DNA from: Sphingobacterium spiritivorum
GTDB taxonomy: Bacteria > Bacteroidota > Bacteroidia > Sphingobacteriales > Sphingobacteriaceae
Assembly: GCF_016724845.1 (NCBI RefSeq)
Contig: NZ_CP068082.1
Location: 1,550,001 to 1,614,000 of the forward strand
Direction: 5' to 3'
DNA length: 64,000 bases
Part shown: positions 61,370 to 64,000 of the stretch, one piece after another
How positions within the stretch are numbered: position 1 is the stretch's first letter
How the letters are laid out: every line of letters starts with the position of its first letter
The notes under the pieces: model-generated
Told to the model about the DNA's origin: nothing
What the model saw: only the letters and a program-made list of their open reading frames with translations
The model's database searches: none
Translations under genes and position numbers: made by a program

Positions 61370-61651
61370 TTAATGACTGACTTTCTTTAATACTTCAAAA
61401 TTCCTGAAGCCTTTCCATTCGCCATCTGTTGCGGAGACTTCCGCAACTTCTGCTCTTTCGGGTCCTTCTTCACAAAACTCAAGTAAAGACGCTAAAGCAA
61501 AGTCATCCCCTTCGGCTTCTATATATACAGATCCGTCAGGCAAGTTACTCACAAAGCCTTTTACCCCTAATTGATCAGCGACCGCCTTAGTCGTAAGTCT
61601 AAAATAAACCCCCTGTACTTTTCCCCTAACAGAAATATTCCAATGTTTCAT
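61370..61651 (-). CDS. acyP: acylphosphatase
   Basis: The 93-residue protein has the complete acylphosphatase signature: GKVQGVYFRLTTKAVADQLGVKGFVSNLPDGSVYIEAEGD, with the catalytic Arg18 and Asn36. It hydrolyses carboxyl-phosphate bonds of small acyl phosphates. It lies 36 bp after the amidohydrolase gene and 11 bp before the flippase gene. Confidence 0.95.
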   Translation of the reverse strand: MKHWNISVRGKVQGVYFRLTTKAVADQLGVKGFVSNLPDGSVYIEAEGDDFALASLLEFCEEGPERAEVAEVSATDGEWKGFRNFEVLKKVSH

Positions 61652-61687
61652 ATCAGAAACAAAAGTACAGAAGATTTTGAGGAATTG

Positions 61688-62860
61688 CTACGCTATTCGT
61701 TGAACAGTTACATTGGAAGTCAATCTCAGGTTTTCCATGCCTTCCAACAGGATCAACCCCGGTTTTTTACCTACTTCCAAAGAACCCAGCTTATCATCAA
61801 AATTCAGGAACTCAGCTCCGTTAATAGTAGCCCAAGTAATCGTTTTCGTAAATTCCAATGCTGGAAACGCCTCATGTATAACTTTCAATTCTTCCAGAAT
61901 ATCCAGTGTATCGTTAGAAGCAAAGCTGTCTGTACCCAACACAATTTTCTGATCATCATTGACAAAATTCATCACTTTAGGCAATGCTCCTTCAATGTAC
62001 AGATTTGCTTTCGGACAAAAACACCATACAACTTCACGATCCATACGACGTACGAAGTCCAGATCTTTCAGGGAGGTATAGGTATTATGCACGAGCATCA
62101 GTTTGTTACGGACAGGAAGATTCGGAAGATACGACTGGATCGAATTGCGGGCTTGTGCTTTGAAGTCAGCAATATTATATCCGATCTGTTCGTAAAACTT
62201 CAGAAACTCACCTTGTTTATAACGGAAAAGTTTATTCTCCGCTTCACTCTCCTGATTGTGAATACTGATAAGGCTATCACCCTGGGTAATTTTTTTGAAA
62301 GCTTTTAACAGTAATTTGGAACAAGAGTAAGGTGCGTGTGGAGTAATGGAAGAGTGTGTGTCATTAAAATGATATCTTGTTTCCTGTGCCTCTTCGAGCC
62401 GGGATTCGACCTGATCTTTGTTTAATCCCATTGCTTCGACAAAGGTGTGATATTTAATACTGCTTCTTTCCTTTACAGCAGCGGAAAAAGAAGTATTGAC
62501 ATGATCACCTACAGCCTGGATACCATTGTCATACATCAACTTGTCAGCTTTCTCGATGTGTTTAATAACTGTCTTTTCATTTTCTTTTCTTGATGTCATC
62601 ACCGCACTGATAAACTGGGGAAGGCCAGTGCGTTGCGCAATCGCGCCTTTAAGATAAGACAATTCAATGTGGCAGTGTGCATTAATAAATCCTGGTATCA
62701 AGACTCCATTTAACAATTCGATCTTTTTACCAACCAATTCTACAGCATCATTGGCATACACCCCTTGAATCACCCCGGAGTCGTCAATAGCAACGACACC
62801 CCGCTTAATAGGCAGATTAGTAATCGGCAATACGTAATCGCCAGAATAATATTTAACCAT
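61688..62860 (-). CDS. metal-dependent amidohydrolase (deaminase type)
   Basis: The 390-residue protein belongs to the amidohydrolase superfamily. GFINAHCHIELSYLKG has the HxH metal pair, SIHNQESEAEN and LVHNTYTSLKDLDF hold further metal or substrate His residues, and LGTDSFASNDTLD has the catalytic Asp. The C-terminal GSLEVGKKPGLILLE is typical of cytosine/adenosine-type deaminases. In Bacteroidota such genes include aminodeoxyfutalosine deaminase (mqnX) of the alternative menaquinone pathway; this gene could be that, but no other mqn gene is visible. First gene of its operon. Confidence 0.82.
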   Translation of the reverse strand: MVKYYSGDYVLPITNLPIKRGVVAIDDSGVIQGVYANDAVELVGKKIELLNGVLIPGFINAHCHIELSYLKGAIAQRTGLPQFISAVMTSRKENEKTVIKHIEKADKLMYDNGIQAVGDHVNTSFSAAVKERSSIKYHTFVEAMGLNKDQVESRLEEAQETRYHFNDTHSSITPHAPYSCSKLLLKAFKKITQGDSLISIHNQESEAENKLFRYKQGEFLKFYEQIGYNIADFKAQARNSIQSYLPNLPVRNKLMLVHNTYTSLKDLDFVRRMDREVVWCFCPKANLYIEGALPKVMNFVNDDQKIVLGTDSFASNDTLDILEELKVIHEAFPALEFTKTITWATINGAEFLNFDDKLGSLEVGKKPGLILLEGMENLRLTSNVTVQRIA

Positions 62861-62915
62861 TTTTCTTTGTTTATAAAATGTCCTAAGAGTAGGAGGTTTT
62901 ACTTAATGTGATACA

Positions 62916-62923
62916 CAAAAGTA
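62916..62923 (-). promoter_or_regulatory. -7 element of the amidohydrolase operon
   Basis: The minus strand reads TACTTTTG, the same -7 box as in the rplC and acpP promoters, about 56 bp before the start at 62860. A -33 TTTG is not seen at 19 nt. The rest of the 62861-63081 gap is A/T-rich with no recognisable feature. Confidence 0.5.
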
Positions 62924-63080
62924 CTCAATTTATTCTAAAATCCCTGATAATAAACAATTTTTTAAATCGTACTATAAAAGAAAAACTAAAGCCTACTAAT
63001 AAAACTTTTAAATAAAAAGAAAGAACCGTGCCAAGCTTTTTTTTTCACATTATTTTAACATATACCTCATTATTCATCAT

Positions 63081-63088
63081 TAATTTTG
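63081..63088 (+). promoter_or_regulatory. -7 element upstream of the TPP riboswitch
   Basis: TAATTTTG matches TAnnTTTG and lies about 20 bp before the aptamer, so the riboswitch would be at the very 5' end of the transcript. The -33 region shows no clear TTTG. Confidence 0.5.
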
Positions 63089-63104
63089 CTACCTTCGAAC
63101 CATC

Positions 63105-63206
63105 AAATAGGGGTGCCTTGTTCTATGAACACGAATTAAGGCTGAGATTATACCCAACAAGAGTATTCTTGTGCACCTGATCCAGATAATGCTGGCGGAG
63201 GGAAAA
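63105..63206 (+). ncRNA. TPP (THI-box) riboswitch
   Basis: The sequence contains the complete TPP aptamer signature: AATAGGGGTGCC, the thi-box core GGCTGAGATTATACCC (63140-63155), ACCTGATCCAGATAATGCTGGCGGAGGGAA (63175-63204). It binds thiamine pyrophosphate and should turn off the downstream receptor gene when TPP is sufficient. The 76-bp region to the start codon shows no strong terminator, so control may act on translation. Confidence 0.95.
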
Positions 63207-63281
63207 GGTTAGTTAAATTGTAACACTGTTGTAGCCCCTTGCAATAGTTTGTTTAACTCAAAAAAATTCATCTTTATTATC

Positions 63282-64000
63282 ATGATTAAATCATTAATCA
63301 TTGTTCTGTGGCTCTGCGCACTCACAACTATCACTGTTGCACAGCAGACACTGACTGTAAAAGTTCAGGACAAATTAAAATCTACGGCACTTCAGGATGC
63401 TACCGTCACCCTGACCGGCCGCACCAAACAGACACTGACAAGCAATAGTACCGGTATCGTACAATTCACAAATCTGCAGTCTGATGACTACCTTCTTAAA
63501 GTGAGCTATATAGGATACAACACTGTACAACAAACAGTTCGCGCAGGTCAGCAGACACAAATCACGATTGAAATAGAACCCCGTTCCATTCATACGGAAG
63601 AAGTACTGGTACAGGCCACCCGTGCGCGAAACAACTCAGCCACAACGTATAAAAACCTGAGTAAAGAGGATATTGCTAAGAATAATCTGGGACAGGACAT
63701 CCCCTATCTGCTGGATCAGACCCCTTCGGTTGTCGTCGGGTCGGATGCCGGGGCAGGTATAGGATATACGAATATGACGATCAGAGGATCTGACAACCAA
63801 CGTATAAATGTAACATTGAACGGTATTCCGCTGAATGATGCTGAAAGTATGGGTTCATTTTTTGTAAATCTGCCTGACTTTGCATCTTCTGTAGAGAATA
63901 TACAGATACAACGCGGAATCGGCACATCTACCAACGGCGCCGGATCCTTTGGTGCGTCTCTGAATATCCAGTCCAATACTTTAGAAGAAAATCCATATGT
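63282..64000 (+). CDS. TonB-dependent receptor, probably for thiamine (partial, cut by window end)
   Basis: From the ATG at 63282 the frame stays open to the window edge (239 codons). It has a signal peptide (MIKSLIIVLWLCALTTITVAQQ), a CarboxypepD_reg-like domain (VKVQDKLKSTALQDATVTLTG, YLLKVSYIGYNTVQQ) and a plug domain with EEVLVQATRARNN, IPYLLDQTPSVVVGSDAGAGIGYTNMTIRGSDNQRINVTLNG and GTSTNGAGSFGASLNIQ. The TPP riboswitch directly upstream indicates uptake of thiamine or a thiamine derivative across the outer membrane, as for thiamine receptors known from Bacteroides. Confidence 0.9.
   Translation, partial: MIKSLIIVLWLCALTTITVAQQTLTVKVQDKLKSTALQDATVTLTGRTKQTLTSNSTGIVQFTNLQSDDYLLKVSYIGYNTVQQTVRAGQQTQITIEIEPRSIHTEEVLVQATRARNNSATTYKNLSKEDIAKNNLGQDIPYLLDQTPSVVVGSDAGAGIGYTNMTIRGSDNQRINVTLNGIPLNDAESMGSFFVNLPDFASSVENIQIQRGIGTSTNGAGSFGASLNIQSNTLEENPY

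Noticed and set aside
61571..62308. 245-codon frame opposite the amidohydrolase gene
   Set aside because: Although long, it mirrors the conserved amidohydrolase and is rich in Phe, Ile and Gln without any recognisable domain.
1..64000. CRISPR array, tRNA or rRNA genes, prophage
   Set aside because: I saw no regularly spaced direct repeats, no tRNA cloverleaf or CCA ends, no rRNA segments and no phage structural genes or integrase.

Overview
The window is chromosomal DNA of moderate-to-low GC from a Bacteroidota bacterium. A member of the Sphingobacteriaceae (Sphingobacterium/Pedobacter-like) is most likely. The phylum call rests on a SusC/SusD pair with a hybrid two-component sensor, several CarboxypepD_reg-type TonB-dependent receptors, an IPExxxVDY-type gene beside pyk, promoters of the TTTG-N19-TAnnTTTG class, and the general absence of Shine-Dalgarno sequences. 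The genus is inferred, not proven.

Layout. 1-4163 (minus) is the S10 ribosomal operon from rplC to the start of rplP; it starts at its own promoter at 4241-4271, with no rpsJ in front. 4382-16.0 kb (minus) is a polysaccharide utilization locus (PUL): SusC, SusD, a GH154/DUF2264 protein, a GH88 enzyme, a GH95-like enzyme and a second GH88 enzyme. Its hybrid two-component regulator is divergent at 16.1-20.1 kb. 20.4-29.1 kb (minus) is housekeeping: a CoA-binding protein, a serine hydrolase lipoprotein, pdhC, pdhA, hisS, rnc, fabF and acpP. 29.3-38.4 kb (plus) holds an IPExxxVDY protein, pyk, an RprX/RprY-like two-component system, a PAP2 phosphatase, metE behind a SAM-I riboswitch, and a small lipoprotein; a small secreted protein gene lies opposite pyk. 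38.7-42.6 kb (minus) holds a TraB/GumN protein, a TPR-prfH-rtcB operon and a separate 27-codon small transcription unit upstream of rtcB.

42.8-46.8 kb (plus) holds trmD and a trp operon (trpE, a PchB-like chorismate mutase, trpG, trpC). The operon is preceded by a Trp-Trp-Trp leader peptide and an attenuator. 46.8-58.6 kb (plus) is an envelope and uptake island: an ECF sigma factor, a putative anti-sigma factor, two DUF4374-like lipoproteins, two TonB-dependent receptors, an unrecognised lipoprotein and a PepSY membrane protein. This set is typical of siderophore or haem-iron uptake. The right end holds dusB (plus), a minus operon of amidohydrolase, acylphosphatase and flippase, and a TPP riboswitch in front of a TonB-dependent receptor cut by the window edge, probably for thiamine.

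How the parts work together. The PUL sensor probably recognises an oligosaccharide and activates the divergent susC promoter, which has a -7 element but no -33 element. PrfH and RtcB form a pair known from other bacteria to release and re-ligate ribosomes damaged in the decoding centre. Here they are joined by an overlapping TPR gene and preceded by a 9-bp inverted repeat, which makes this the best candidate for an incompletely described system. The trp operon is controlled by classical ribosome-mediated attenuation that can be read base by base. Several genes (hisS, trmD, rprX and the trp leader) have -7 boxes almost touching their start codons, which suggests near-leaderless mRNAs.
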